From the NCBI GenBank assembly GCA_934234215.1, contig CAKQHB010000003.1, forward strand, positions 74,155 through 138,154: a stretch of DNA of 64,000 nucleotides, written 5' to 3'. This stretch comes from an uncultured Cuneatibacter sp. (GTDB taxonomy: Bacteria; Bacillota; Clostridia; Lachnospirales; Lachnospiraceae). The position numbers and the translations under genes are program-made. Positions 34,709 through 43,707 of this stretch are shown here, in pieces. The notes under the pieces were generated by a model. That model searched no databases. It saw only the letters and a program-made list of their open reading frames with translations, and was not told the DNA's origin. Positions within the stretch are counted from its first letter, which is position 1. Each line of letters begins with the position of its first letter.

Positions 34709-36871
34709 TCAGATTGTGTACCACCGGATCTCGTTTGCTTCCATATCCAGTGTAAAGCTGCTTCCGTCACCGCGGTATACGATCGTACTCTGCGGCTCAT
34801 AGGTGTTGTTTACAACACAGAACTTGCCATTCTTGACATAAGCGTGCACTTCCACATTGAAATTCGTGCTGAACCACTGATGCAGCTGCTCCTCCCCGTG
34901 GGTGCTCCACAAAATACTGCGGTACAGAATACGGCTGTTTTCAAAGCTGTAAGGCAGACCGCTGATGTAAACGCTGCGGCCTCTGCCGAATGCGTTGACT
35001 GCCATCTGCACTTCCTTTTCCCGCTGTACGAGAATTTCCGTGTCCGCATAGGCGTAGATACTCTTCTTGCCCTCGCCGAAATCCACCGGCTTCGTTGTAT
35101 CTTCCAGAATAAAGTGATCCGGATGCTCGTCCCAGTTGTACTTGTCATAATTTAACGTAAATCCAGTCTCTTTTTCCACGCCGATGAGATCTGCCAGCTG
35201 TAAAAAGTGTCCCTGATACTGGTGTCCGGACGGTTCTCCCACACCGATGAAGCCGCCGCCGTTGTAGACGAACTTGCGGATTGCAGAGGAAATCACCGGG
35301 TTCTCCCAGATTGCGCCGCCGGTATGTGCGGTGTCGCCATCCCCCACATTGATGATCACATCCAGATCCTCCAGAACCGTCTGATCTGCCAGAATGTCAT
35401 CAAAGGACAGGAACTTCACATCAAACGGTGCACCGCTCAGTGCCTCAATGATTCCGGCGTAGCTGTAATTCTGCTTCTGATACAGCGCATGATGTACCAT
35501 ATGGCAGCCCCAGCTGCGGATCTTGCCCCAGCTGTTTAACACCGCAACTTTCTTGACACAGTACGGCGTTGTTCCCTTTGCGTTCTCATACAGCTCCCGG
35601 AACTCGTTGCAGACGCTCTCCACATAATCCAGAAAATCCGGGAACTCCAGCGCCAGCTTCAGATATCCGCCGTAACCAATACGGTCGATGGGCTTTCGCA
35701 GAATCGCCCGTCTCGCGGTGATCCAGTTTTCTTTTGCTTCTTTCACCGGATCTCCGCCCTCGTGGAACGTATCCGGGAAGAAATACGGCAGGAATCTGCC
35801 CTCGGTATATTTCACACCCTCAATGTCCGAAATCAGTCTCAGCGTGCTGCCGTTTCCGACACTGCCTACCACAGCATCCAGACCGATGGTTGCAAACTCT
35901 TCCATGAACGGCTCGGTGCCAATCCAGTGATCGCCAAGGAACATCATCGCTTCCTTGCCGTACTCGTGGGTGATGTCCACCATCTCCTTTGCCAGCTTTG
36001 CCACTTCTCTGCGCTGGAACGCCTGGAAGTCTTTGAACTCTTTGCTGGGCACGCGGTACTGGTTGTTGTAGTAACCCTGATCGATGATATATTCCGGGCG
36101 GAACGGATAGCCCACCTCTTTTTCAAACTGCTCCAGAATATACGGACTGACGGATGCGGAATAACCGTACCAGTCTACATATTTTTCTCGCTTTAACTCA
36201 TCGAACATCAGTGTAAACTGATGGAAAAAGGTCGTGTAACGGATCACATTGACATACGGATGCTCCGCACAATATTTGCGCAGGCGCTCCATGGAATATT
36301 TATGTGTCTTCGGCTGTCTCACATCGAAAGTGATCTGGTGTTCGAAATTTTTCCATTCATTTGTAACTGCATTGTACATATGTACCGGGTCCCAAATGAT
36401 GTACGCCAAAAAACTGACGGTATACTCATGGAATGGCTCTGCATCTGAAATGACAACACAGCCATCTTCCGTGCAGTACGTCCAGCGATCGGTGGATACC
36501 ACTTCTCCGGTGGTGCGGTCAATGACTTCCCACCATCTCTTGATATCATCTCTCGTGTTGACCATCATCAGTTCATCGGAAATGCCCTTCATCAGTGGGA
36601 TTGCAAGCTCGTGATCCACTGCTGTATAAAATGCAGTCATCACATAGCACTGCTGAACCTCGTCCGGATTGGCTTTTGCCCATGCATTGTCTTTTCTTGT
36701 AGTGTAATAAGTCGCATAAATCTTGGCGCCGGTCTTTGTCAGTTCTTCCGGAAATTCCGTTCCGTCACAATCGCGGATGGCATCTGCGCCCCAGCGCTCC
36801 ATCAGCTCGATGGTTTCCGGAACAACGTCTAAATTCGTCGGAATGGTAACTCGTCCCTTCGTCTGGCTCAT
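34709..36871 (-). CDS. lnpA: 1,3-beta-galactosyl-N-acetylhexosamine phosphorylase (GH112)
   Basis: Cytoplasmic phosphorylase that splits lacto-N-biose (and galacto-N-biose) into galactose-1-phosphate and GlcNAc/GalNAc. It has 720 residues, full length, beginning MSQTKGRVTIPTNLDVVPE. It carries the GH112 hallmark ERWGADAIRDCDGTEFPEE near the N-terminus and the GTTPYCVKKVAVLNSWGKIRSWG segment at about 430. The start overlaps the stop of the GH136 gene by 4 nt and has AGGAGG 10 nt upstream. Last gene of the operon. The symbol is taken from the Bifidobacterium enzyme of the same family. Confidence 0.93.
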   Translation of the reverse strand: MSQTKGRVTIPTNLDVVPETIELMERWGADAIRDCDGTEFPEELTKTGAKIYATYYTTRKDNAWAKANPDEVQQCYVMTAFYTAVDHELAIPLMKGISDELMMVNTRDDIKRWWEVIDRTTGEVVSTDRWTYCTEDGCVVISDAEPFHEYTVSFLAYIIWDPVHMYNAVTNEWKNFEHQITFDVRQPKTHKYSMERLRKYCAEHPYVNVIRYTTFFHQFTLMFDELKREKYVDWYGYSASVSPYILEQFEKEVGYPFRPEYIIDQGYYNNQYRVPSKEFKDFQAFQRREVAKLAKEMVDITHEYGKEAMMFLGDHWIGTEPFMEEFATIGLDAVVGSVGNGSTLRLISDIEGVKYTEGRFLPYFFPDTFHEGGDPVKEAKENWITARRAILRKPIDRIGYGGYLKLALEFPDFLDYVESVCNEFRELYENAKGTTPYCVKKVAVLNSWGKIRSWGCHMVHHALYQKQNYSYAGIIEALSGAPFDVKFLSFDDILADQTVLEDLDVIINVGDGDTAHTGGAIWENPVISSAIRKFVYNGGGFIGVGEPSGHQYQGHFLQLADLIGVEKETGFTLNYDKYNWDEHPDHFILEDTTKPVDFGEGKKSIYAYADTEILVQREKEVQMAVNAFGRGRSVYISGLPYSFENSRILYRSILWSTHGEEQLHQWFSTNFNVEVHAYVKNGKFCVVNNTYEPQSTIVYRGDGSSFTLDMEANEIRWYTI

Positions 36872-38187
36872 TTGTCATTTTCCTCCTGTAAAATTGGAAT
36901 GATCTGATCCTCTTCTTCTGTAAAATTTCCTCCGCCCATTTTTGTCCGGACAAACGGCACGCCGCTTCGAACATAGAACGTATTGTGCGACAGCGCCGCA
37001 TCCGGATTCTCGGAAGGACTGATCGTTCCTCCGAGGTCGTCAAAGCTCACATTGTAGCGGAAGGTATTATGAATTGCCTCCTGCAGACAGAACATGACAC
37101 AGCCGCCCTCGTTTTGTCTGCTGTAATTGCATTCATAGATCGTACCGTCTCCGGAGTCGGCATCGTATGCCATGCCGTCCTGATTCAGTCTCGTATCTGC
37201 CACTTCGTTGTACCGGAACAAAGCATCCTTGCACTTCCACGGCCAGATACCTGCGGCAACCTTTCCGGCGCGATTTTCCGGATACCGGTAAATCCGGTCA
37301 TTGATCTCGCACGCAACACTGTCTGCTGTGTTGTGTTCGATAAGCGGACGCAGTGCATACATCGCCGTGATGCCATCGCCGCCAGCCGCTTTCACATAGT
37401 TATCCCGAATCACAATCTGTTCGTGCCCATAGGTCAAAAACGGCTGTTCTGAAAGCTCTGCTCCCTGAAACTGGTCATGAGCATAAGTATAGCCCACTGC
37501 AATCCCCCAGCGGCTTGTGCGGTACACATAGCAGCGCTCCACCGTGATTTCCCGGAAATGAGCAGCTCCTGTCCGCACTTCACAGTCCGGCTTCAGCGCT
37601 GTCATATAAATTCCACCGTTGTTCATGTGTTTGTCATAGACATTGCCATTCACATCGTGGATCATCAGATCCTGCAGCGTGATGCCGCTGCGCAGTCCTT
37701 TGTTTTTTGCAACGACTGCTACGCCGGTGCGATTCATCTTGTGAGGGGCGCTGTAGTCCTCTCCCGGAATGTTCGCTCCCCGATTTGTGATCTCCAGATC
37801 GTGAATCACGATCTGCTCTGCGTCGTACAGCAACACTGCAGAGGACACATATCCCTGATATACATGGGTCGGAGAATCCAGCGGCACACCATAATCCTGA
37901 TACCAGATGCCCTGTCCATTCGCCTCGATGAGAGGCAGCGCTTCTGTCTGCTCCGTTTCCGGATACGCGCCGATCTCAATGGGTGCTTCTTTCGTACCAC
38001 TGTCAGTAATCTGCAAAAACTGTCCATAAAAGACAGAGCCGCGCTCCAGCAGTACCCGGTCACCAGGTGCTAGTTTCAGACGATTGACTGCCCACAGACT
38101 TGCAAAGGGAGTGCGGCTGTCAAGACCGTCATTTTCGTCATTTCCGTGAATCGAACTGACGTAATATGTCTTCGATGAGCTTGTCAT
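36868..38187 (-). CDS. GH136 lacto-N-biosidase, catalytic beta-helix subunit (subunit II)
   Basis: Predicted right-handed parallel beta-helix glycosidase of 439 residues that would release lacto-N-biose from type-1 glycan chains. It starts TSSSKTYYVSSIHGNDENDGLD (after ATG at 38187, GGAGG 6 nt upstream). Asp337 and Asp344 in the QDGMAYDADSGDG stretch are 7 residues apart, the spacing reported for the catalytic pair of GH136 enzymes, and are proposed as the active site. It has no signal peptide, which is unusual because the enzyme is normally extracellular. The 50-nt overlap with the preceding subunit I gene and 4-nt overlap with GH112 tie all three together. Confidence 0.85.
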   Translation of the reverse strand: MTSSSKTYYVSSIHGNDENDGLDSRTPFASLWAVNRLKLAPGDRVLLERGSVFYGQFLQITDSGTKEAPIEIGAYPETEQTEALPLIEANGQGIWYQDYGVPLDSPTHVYQGYVSSAVLLYDAEQIVIHDLEITNRGANIPGEDYSAPHKMNRTGVAVVAKNKGLRSGITLQDLMIHDVNGNVYDKHMNNGGIYMTALKPDCEVRTGAAHFREITVERCYVYRTSRWGIAVGYTYAHDQFQGAELSEQPFLTYGHEQIVIRDNYVKAAGGDGITAMYALRPLIEHNTADSVACEINDRIYRYPENRAGKVAAGIWPWKCKDALFRYNEVADTRLNQDGMAYDADSGDGTIYECNYSRQNEGGCVMFCLQEAIHNTFRYNVSFDDLGGTISPSENPDAALSHNTFYVRSGVPFVRTKMGGGNFTEEEDQIIPILQEENDK

Positions 38188-38602
38188 ATACTTCCTCCCG
38201 CAGTCGTTTTTCGATGATCTGTGCAACATCCTCATAAGCAAAAAGATCGCCATGATATCTGCCGAACAGGTCTAAGTTCTTTTCATAAAAAGTGCGTTTT
38301 TCCGATTCGGAAAAGCCTGGACACACACCGAGTCTTCGAATCTGCTCCACAGGCTGCACAAAATCCAGACGAAACCGCGTCAGCTCATACTGCAGATACA
38401 TGGCAGGTGTGTAGGAATGAGGTCCGTAAAACATCTCTCCCGCTGCTTCTTTTCTGGCATTGTCCGCATTTCTCCTCTTCCGCCGCTCTTCCAGTGCAGT
38501 AAGAGACGAATCGTCGATCAGCCCCAGATTCCGCGCTAAAACGAGGGCTGCCTGTGCCCTCGCAAAGCTCTGTTCGTCTAACCCGAATGTTCTGCCCGTC
38601 AT
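38138..38602 (-). CDS. GH136-associated N-terminal subunit (subunit I, helical partner)
   Basis: 154 residues, charged and helical (RRKRRNADNARKEAAGEMF..., ending EDILRQFDSRK). From published work on Lachnospiraceae GH136 enzymes, the catalytic domain needs an N-terminal helical domain that is either fused or encoded separately; this gene fits the separate form in size and position. ATG at 38602 overlaps the stop of the ABC permease by 4 nt (ATGA), and only a weak AGG lies upstream, so translation is probably coupled. No signal peptide. The assignment is by context and character, without an alignment. Confidence 0.7.
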   Translation of the reverse strand: MTGRTFGLDEQSFARAQAALVLARNLGLIDDSSLTALEERRKRRNADNARKEAAGEMFYGPHSYTPAMYLQYELTRFRLDFVQPVEQIRRLGVCPGFSESEKRTFYEKNLDLFGRYHGDLFAYEDVAQIIEKRLREEVYDKLIEDILRQFDSRK

Positions 38603-39405
38603 TTTACGGAACCTGCGATTCCGTTTGCGAAGCTCTTCTGCAGGCACAGGAAGATGATCGCGGTGGGCAGTGTACAAATCAGAACGCCCAGCATCAGCAT
38701 ACCGTAGTCTACGGTATAACCACTCTTTAAATTGGCAACGAGCATCGGCATCGTGATCTGATCTTTGTCCTGCAAAATGATCGTCGGCCACAAATAGTTG
38801 TTCCATGCGTTCATGAAGGTGACGGTCATGGCAGCTCCATAAGTGGACTTCATGATAGGTAGGAACATGGTAAAGAAAATCTTGATCTCGCTCAGGCCCT
38901 CCAGCCGTGCCGCCTCGATGATATGATGCGGGAACGACCGCGCCGCCTGTCGGAACATCATGATCAAAAACGGGGTCGAAATGGACGGTAGTGCCAGCGC
39001 GATCCAGGTGTTCACCAGCTTCCACGCGGAAAATAGCTTAAACAGCGGGATCATGATTGCAACAAACGGAAGCATCATCGCCAACAGCAGAATATTCATC
39101 AGAAGGTCTTTCCCCTTGTCATGATAAATTTCAAAACCATATCCGGCGATGGAGCATACCAGCAGCGCTACCGCTGTGATGATGATAGCATTGCGGAAGG
39201 AGTTGAACATCGCAACGCCCAGATTCTGACTTGCAATCAGAGACTGAAAGTTCTCTGCCAGATGGGTGCCCGGCAGCAGCCTGCCGCGGACAATATCAAT
39301 ACTGGAATTTGTCGCACCGGAGATCATATAATACAGCGGGAATGCGGACAGAAAACTGGCAATGACCAGAACGACGTAAGACAGAGTTGTTTTTAATTTA
39401 GTCAC
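38599..39405 (-). CDS. ABC sugar transporter permease (MalG type)
   Basis: 268 residues with about six helices. The EAA loop EAARLEGLSEIKIFFTMFLPIMKS (about 168-192) contacts the ATPase. It starts with GTG at 39405, whose AGGTG lies 6 nt upstream, inside the end of the other permease gene (8-nt overlap). Together with the second permease and the lipoprotein it forms a CUT1-type importer, here for lacto-N-biose or similar glycans. No ATPase gene is present, so a shared MsmK-like ATPase elsewhere is expected. Confidence 0.9.
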   Translation of the reverse strand: MTKLKTTLSYVVLVIASFLSAFPLYYMISGATNSSIDIVRGRLLPGTHLAENFQSLIASQNLGVAMFNSFRNAIIITAVALLVCSIAGYGFEIYHDKGKDLLMNILLLAMMLPFVAIMIPLFKLFSAWKLVNTWIALALPSISTPFLIMMFRQAARSFPHHIIEAARLEGLSEIKIFFTMFLPIMKSTYGAAMTVTFMNAWNNYLWPTIILQDKDQITMPMLVANLKSGYTVDYGMLMLGVLICTLPTAIIFLCLQKSFANGIAGSVK

Positions 39406-40285
39406 GCTTATCACCTACTTTCATCTGGATCGCAGACAGGACTGCTACACTCACGAGGATAAAGACGGACAAAGCCGCCGCGTAGTTAAACTTCGGAGTT
39501 TCCACAAAGGAAATATTATAAATGTAATGCGCCAGCGTCATCGTGGACTTACCGGGGCCTCCGGCGGTCAGGTTGACAGACTCGTCAAACAACTGCAGCG
39601 TGCCGGATGTGGACATGATCGCAGTCAGCAGGATCGTCGGCTTTAACAGCGGAATCGTGATCTTTGTGAACTGCTTGAACGGACTTGCGCCGTCCAGATA
39701 ACTCGCTTCGTATACGGAGTAGTCGATGTTTTGCAGACCGGCAAGGTAAAAAACCATGTTATAGCCCGTCCATCTCCAGATCAGTGCGATGATAATAACA
39801 AATCGCGCTGCCCAGGAATTCTGGAACCAGTCCACCGGTGTCAGTCCGATGGCAGAAATTACGTTGTTTACAAGGCCATCCGGTGCAAACAGGGATTTAA
39901 AAATCATGGAATAGGATACCAGAGAGGTCGCACACGGCAAAAAGATCAGTGTTCGGAATACTCCCTTGAACTTGATCTTCGGGCTGTTTAACAACTGTGC
40001 CAGACACAGTGCCAGCACCAGCATGATCGGTACCTGAATGATAAAATAAAAAATCGTATTGAACAGGCATTGCTGGAACGTCTTATCTTTTAGGATTCGC
40101 GCATAGTTTGCAAAACCTGCGAATACGCTTCCTCCGTCCCCTTTTTTCGTGAAGGACAGGATGATTGCCTGTACCATCGGATAAAAGCAGAATACAAAAA
40201 TAAGTGCCGCTGCCGGAATTAAAAATGCCCATCCAGTTAGATTATGTCTTTTTTCCAGACTTAATTTGGCTTTCTTTTTGTCCAT
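39398..40285 (-). CDS. ABC sugar transporter permease (MalF type)
   Basis: 295 residues with six helices. The EAA loop is EASYLDGASPFKQFTKITIPLLKP (about 195-218). ATG at 40285 has AGGAGATACAAT before it. First of the two permeases, 73 nt after the binding-protein gene, and it overlaps the second permease by 8 nt. Confidence 0.9.
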   Translation of the reverse strand: MDKKKAKLSLEKRHNLTGWAFLIPAAALIFVFCFYPMVQAIILSFTKKGDGGSVFAGFANYARILKDKTFQQCLFNTIFYFIIQVPIMLVLALCLAQLLNSPKIKFKGVFRTLIFLPCATSLVSYSMIFKSLFAPDGLVNNVISAIGLTPVDWFQNSWAARFVIIIALIWRWTGYNMVFYLAGLQNIDYSVYEASYLDGASPFKQFTKITIPLLKPTILLTAIMSTSGTLQLFDESVNLTAGGPGKSTMTLAHYIYNISFVETPKFNYAAALSVFILVSVAVLSAIQMKVGDKRD

Positions 40286-40358
40286 ATTGTATCTCCTGTA
40301 AAATAACGTACCGGGAATGCGTCGCTGCACTCCCGGTACTGGCTCACTTCTTTACTTA

Positions 40359-41726
40359 TTATTCACTAATGTTAAACTCAACTGTATCCTGTGCATTCTG
40401 AATTTCTTCATCAATGTCAGCATTGTTCTGTACAACATTTGTGATGGCATCGGTCAGAGCGCTTCTGATGTCAGAGTAGTATGCGCCGTAGTCGATTCCG
40501 GGAACCTGTCCTGCGAATTCTACGATGTCTTTGTAAATCTCCTGTCCGCCGTAGAAGTCAGAAGTCTGGCTATAAGCGTCGGAAGCTGCTGCCGGCAGAT
40601 ATGTAGCGATAACGCCTGCATCTGCAAGAAGCTCGTCATACAGATCTACATTACTTCCGAATGTGGAATTCAGGAAGTCAAAGGCCAGATCGGTGTTCTT
40701 ACAATTGGAAGATACTGCCCAGCTTGCACCACCGCAGTTTGCGTAGTTGGTAGCACCGTCGATGCCGTCCAGAGAAGGCATGTTTACGATAGACCACAGA
40801 CCGGACTGATCTTCTGCCTGCTGAATGGAAGACATGATCCAGCAGCCCTGGATAACGCCTGCAGCTTCGCTCTTATTCATGGAAGCGATGTACTGATCCC
40901 AGTCCGTGTAATCAACCATGATACCCTCGTCGATCAGCTGCTTGTAGATCTCGATGGACTTCTTTAATGCTTCGTTGCCAACCAGCTTTACTTCGCCATC
41001 CTGCATCGGGGAAGCTGCTGCGGACTGCAGCATTTCGATCACAATCTCGGAACCGCCGGAGCTTGTCAGCATCGGAACACCGTTTGCATCAACAACTTTC
41101 TTTGCCAGCTCGATGAACTCAGACCATGTAGTATCCTGGAAATCTTCCACCTTCAGACCAGCCTTCTCAACCATGTCAGAACGGATTGCCATAATCGTAG
41201 CGCCGTTATCGAAAGGAAGACCATAATTCTTACCATCTACGGTAGAATCTGCAACCTTACCAGGAGAGAACTTTGTGAAGTCGATACCGGAATCAGTCAG
41301 ATCGGTAAAGATCTCCGGATAGTTGGTTGCATCCTTATGGAAGGAATAATCCTGCATCAGAAAGATATCCGGCAGTGTGTCATAAGTGCCAGCTTCTGCG
41401 GCGGTAATCAGGCTCTGCTCAATGTCAGTGTAAACCTTTTCCTGAATGTCTAACTTGAAGTTCGGATGATCCTTCTGATAAGCTGCCTCAGCCTGCTTCA
41501 TTGCATATACGTTGAAGGTCGGATCCCAGCACCATACGGTCAGTGTCTCGTCACCCTCTTCGCCGTCATCTGCTGCTTCGGTAGATTCCTTGCTCTCCGC
41601 TTCCTTCGTAGAAGCAGGTTCCGTACCCTTTGTGGAATCTCCACCATCCTGAGAGTTGCTGCATCCCATAAGTGCGGTAGCGGTCATCGCTGCTGCAAGA
41701 AGGACGCTCACGATTTTTTTCTTCAT
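40359..41726 (-). CDS. ABC sugar transporter substrate-binding lipoprotein
   Basis: 455 residues. Signal peptide with lipobox TALMGC (Cys about 22), then a Thr/Glu/Asp-rich linker, then a type I/II extracellular solute-binding fold (TVWCWDPTFNVYAMKQAE...). It captures the oligosaccharide at the outer face of the membrane; lacto-N-biose or longer host glycans are inferred from the operon. GGAGG lies 7 nt before ATG at 41726. First gene of the 7-kb operon. Confidence 0.92.
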   Translation of the reverse strand: MKKKIVSVLLAAAMTATALMGCSNSQDGGDSTKGTEPASTKEAESKESTEAADDGEEGDETLTVWCWDPTFNVYAMKQAEAAYQKDHPNFKLDIQEKVYTDIEQSLITAAEAGTYDTLPDIFLMQDYSFHKDATNYPEIFTDLTDSGIDFTKFSPGKVADSTVDGKNYGLPFDNGATIMAIRSDMVEKAGLKVEDFQDTTWSEFIELAKKVVDANGVPMLTSSGGSEIVIEMLQSAAASPMQDGEVKLVGNEALKKSIEIYKQLIDEGIMVDYTDWDQYIASMNKSEAAGVIQGCWIMSSIQQAEDQSGLWSIVNMPSLDGIDGATNYANCGGASWAVSSNCKNTDLAFDFLNSTFGSNVDLYDELLADAGVIATYLPAAASDAYSQTSDFYGGQEIYKDIVEFAGQVPGIDYGAYYSDIRSALTDAITNVVQNNADIDEEIQNAQDTVEFNISE

Positions 41727-41773
41727 ATTGATTTCCTCCTTTGAAAACAATATCTCGTTTCTTTGATGATGCT

Positions 41774-41810
41774 ATTATAACAATTTCTATCATTTGATTC
41801 AATTTCTATC
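41774..41810 (-). promoter_or_regulatory. promoter of the glycan operon with direct-repeat operator
   Basis: Minus strand TTGAAT (41797-41802), 17 bp, TATAAT (41774-41779). The sequence CAATTTCTATC occurs twice (41781-41791 and 41800-41810), 19 bp apart centre to centre, bracketing and overlapping the -35 box. Tandem repeats about two helical turns apart are the usual form of AraC-family sites, and an AraC gene is divergent here. Confidence 0.75.
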
Positions 41811-41988
41811 TTGTTGTGTTTTGTTACTATGTTGCGGTTCTTTCTAAAAAAAGCCGTCCAAGTGTGCATTTTTCCGACAAATATTTTTAATCTGCGCAAA
41901 TAAAATCCTTTTTTGTGTGCGATTTGACGGCGTTTCTTTGATTCTTTTAGTATCTTGCAAAGCAACATAAATAAAATTTTGCATGTTT

Positions 41989-42019
41989 TTGATACAAAAC
42001 GGATTTTTTATAGTATAAT
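41989..42019 (+). promoter_or_regulatory. candidate promoter of the AraC regulator gene
   Basis: TTGATA (41989-41994), 19 bp, perfect TATAAT (42014-42019), 52 nt upstream of the start. The spacer is long, so this is tentative. Confidence 0.45.
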
Positions 42020-42070
42020 AAAAAAAAGTGGTTTTTTCTGCTGAAAGAATCCTCCGGAAATGAGGTACTT

Positions 42071-42928
42071 ATGGACAACGAACGGTATGATTTCACCGTG
42101 TCAAAGGAATATCTGGTGCGAAACAAGGCAAAGCTTCTCTACATCTCCTCTTCTACTTACAGCGGAGACTGGCTCAGCACGCCACACACCCACTATTGCT
42201 CTGAGCTGTTTTATGTATTAGAAGGCATCGGACAGTTTCAGGTGGAAGATAAAGTCTTTCCCGTCGCGGCAGATGATCTCGTCATCATCAATCCCAACGT
42301 GTCCCACACCGAACTTGGAATTCACGCCCACCCGATGCGATATATCGTCCTTGGCATCGAGGGACTGGAGCTTTCCGCATCCGACGATCAGGCGAACTTC
42401 TGCATTGTCAATTTCAAAGAGGTGCGGGATACGATGGTCTTTTATCTGAAGATGATGCTGCGGGAATCTCAGACCCATGCGCCGGGGTACGAAGCAATCT
42501 GTCAGGATCTCATGGAGATTCTCATTGTCCTGTTTGCGAGACAGACAAACTTCTCCACGATCCTTACTCCGGCAAATAAAAAAGCGTCCCATCTGTGCGA
42601 TTCCGTCCGCCGTTATCTCGATCACAATTGCGGAGAAGAAATCTCTCTGGAACAGCTTGCGAATTTTTCTCATGTGAACAAATATTATCTTGTGCATGCT
42701 TTCACCGATGAATACGGTGTCTCACCGATCAACTATCTGATGCATGCCCGTATCAAAAAAGCGCAGAAATTATTATCTACAACGGATTATTCCCTGTCGG
42801 TCATCAGCCGCTCCTGCGGTTTTTCTTCGTCCAGTTATTTTTCTCAGACGTTTCGAAAAATGGCGGGGGTCTCCCCCAGCAGCTATCGAAAGAACTGCAA
42901 GACACAAAACGACAGCGCTTCCTCATAA
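42071..42928 (+). CDS. AraC-family regulator with cupin sensor domain
   Basis: 285 residues. N-terminal cupin (about 35-120, HTHYCSELFYVLEGIGQF with metal- or sugar-binding histidines) and two C-terminal helix-turn-helix motifs (about 185-280, ending CGFSSSSYFSQTFRKMAGVSPSSYRK). It is divergent from the importer/GH136/GH112 operon and most likely its activator, with the sugar or a breakdown product as inducer. AATGAGGT lies before the ATG. Confidence 0.9.
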   Translation: MDNERYDFTVSKEYLVRNKAKLLYISSSTYSGDWLSTPHTHYCSELFYVLEGIGQFQVEDKVFPVAADDLVIINPNVSHTELGIHAHPMRYIVLGIEGLELSASDDQANFCIVNFKEVRDTMVFYLKMMLRESQTHAPGYEAICQDLMEILIVLFARQTNFSTILTPANKKASHLCDSVRRYLDHNCGEEISLEQLANFSHVNKYYLVHAFTDEYGVSPINYLMHARIKKAQKLLSTTDYSLSVISRSCGFSSSSYFSQTFRKMAGVSPSSYRKNCKTQNDSASS

Positions 42929-42952
42929 CAACGAGGGGCGCTGCCTTTTTTA
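42913..42952. terminator. terminator between AraC and nagB, overlapping the AraC stop
   Basis: CAGCGCTTCCTC pairs with GAGGGGCGCTG (with a bulge), followed by CCTTTTTTAT on the plus strand. The left arm is in the last codons of the AraC gene. It may also stop nagB transcription from the other side. Confidence 0.7.
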
Positions 42953-42971
42953 TTTCCTAATTCTAAAAAAC

Positions 42972-43697
42972 TCAAAATTCTTTTAATGCTTCTTCGTCAG
43001 CAATCAGTGTCACATCCGAATGAAGCTGCAGAATGGATGCCGGTACCTGCGGCGTCACAGGACCTGTGAATGCCTGCTTTAAGATGTCCGCTTTTCCTGC
43101 TCCATTTGCGATCAGCACAATTTTCTTTGCCTGAAAGATTGACCGGATTCCCATTGTATACGCCTGTCTCGGCACTTCCTCCCTGCTGGCGAAGAATCGT
43201 TTATTTGCTTCGATCGTGCTCTCCGTCAGGTCTACCAGATGGGTATCCATCTCGAAATGATCCGCCGGTTCGTTAAAACCGATGTGTCCATCCAGCCCGA
43301 TGCCAAGCAGCTGCAGATCGATTCCCCCCGCCTGGCGGATCACTTTCTCGTAGGCGCGGCACACTTCCTCTCCATTCAGATTTTCTCCGTCTGGCACGAA
43401 AATATGGTCTTCCGGAACATTGACATGATCGAACAGATGCTCATGCATAAAATGCCAGTAGCTTTGCTCATGTGCTCTGGAAATACCGCGATACTCATCG
43501 AGATTGATTGTGGTAACTTCTGAAAAGTCCACATCCCCCTGTTCGTATCTCTTTTGGATTACCTCGTAAGCCCCTACCGGAGATCCGCCTGTCGCCAATC
43601 CCAAAACTGCATTCGGCTTTAACTGTACCTGTGCAACGATGAGATTCGCTGCCTGTCTCGAAAGTTCCTCATAGTTTTTTGCTCTGATGATTCTCAT
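42972..43697 (-). CDS. nagB: glucosamine-6-phosphate deaminase
   Basis: Converts GlcN-6-P to fructose-6-P and ammonia. It has 241 residues. Motifs are GLATGGSPVGAYE (phosphate loop), TINLDEYRG and the catalytic GIGLDGHIGFNEP. ATG at 43697 has GAGG upstream. It is 10 nt downstream of the HTH/kinase gene, so the two form an operon for the GlcNAc half of lacto-N-biose. nagA, which must act between them, is not in the window. Confidence 0.96.
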   Translation of the reverse strand: MRIIRAKNYEELSRQAANLIVAQVQLKPNAVLGLATGGSPVGAYEVIQKRYEQGDVDFSEVTTINLDEYRGISRAHEQSYWHFMHEHLFDHVNVPEDHIFVPDGENLNGEEVCRAYEKVIRQAGGIDLQLLGIGLDGHIGFNEPADHFEMDTHLVDLTESTIEANKRFFASREEVPRQAYTMGIRSIFQAKKIVLIANGAGKADILKQAFTGPVTPQVPASILQLHSDVTLIADEEALKEF

Positions 43698-43707
43698 ACT
43701 CTTTTCC

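Larger units (their letters stand above)
41727..42070. other. 344-bp AT-rich intergenic region between the glycan operon and the AraC gene
   Basis: Holds the divergent promoters and the direct-repeat operator. A second 12-bp direct repeat, CGTTTCTTTGAT, occurs at 41756-41767 and 41931-41942, one copy near each promoter, and could allow looping. No reading frame with a ribosome-binding site was seen. Confidence 0.6.

Noticed and set aside
38603..39025. In-frame extension upstream of the GH136 subunit I gene
   Set aside because: It runs back through the ABC permease gene in another frame and gives a His/Arg-rich sequence; the ATG overlapping the permease stop is the sensible start.
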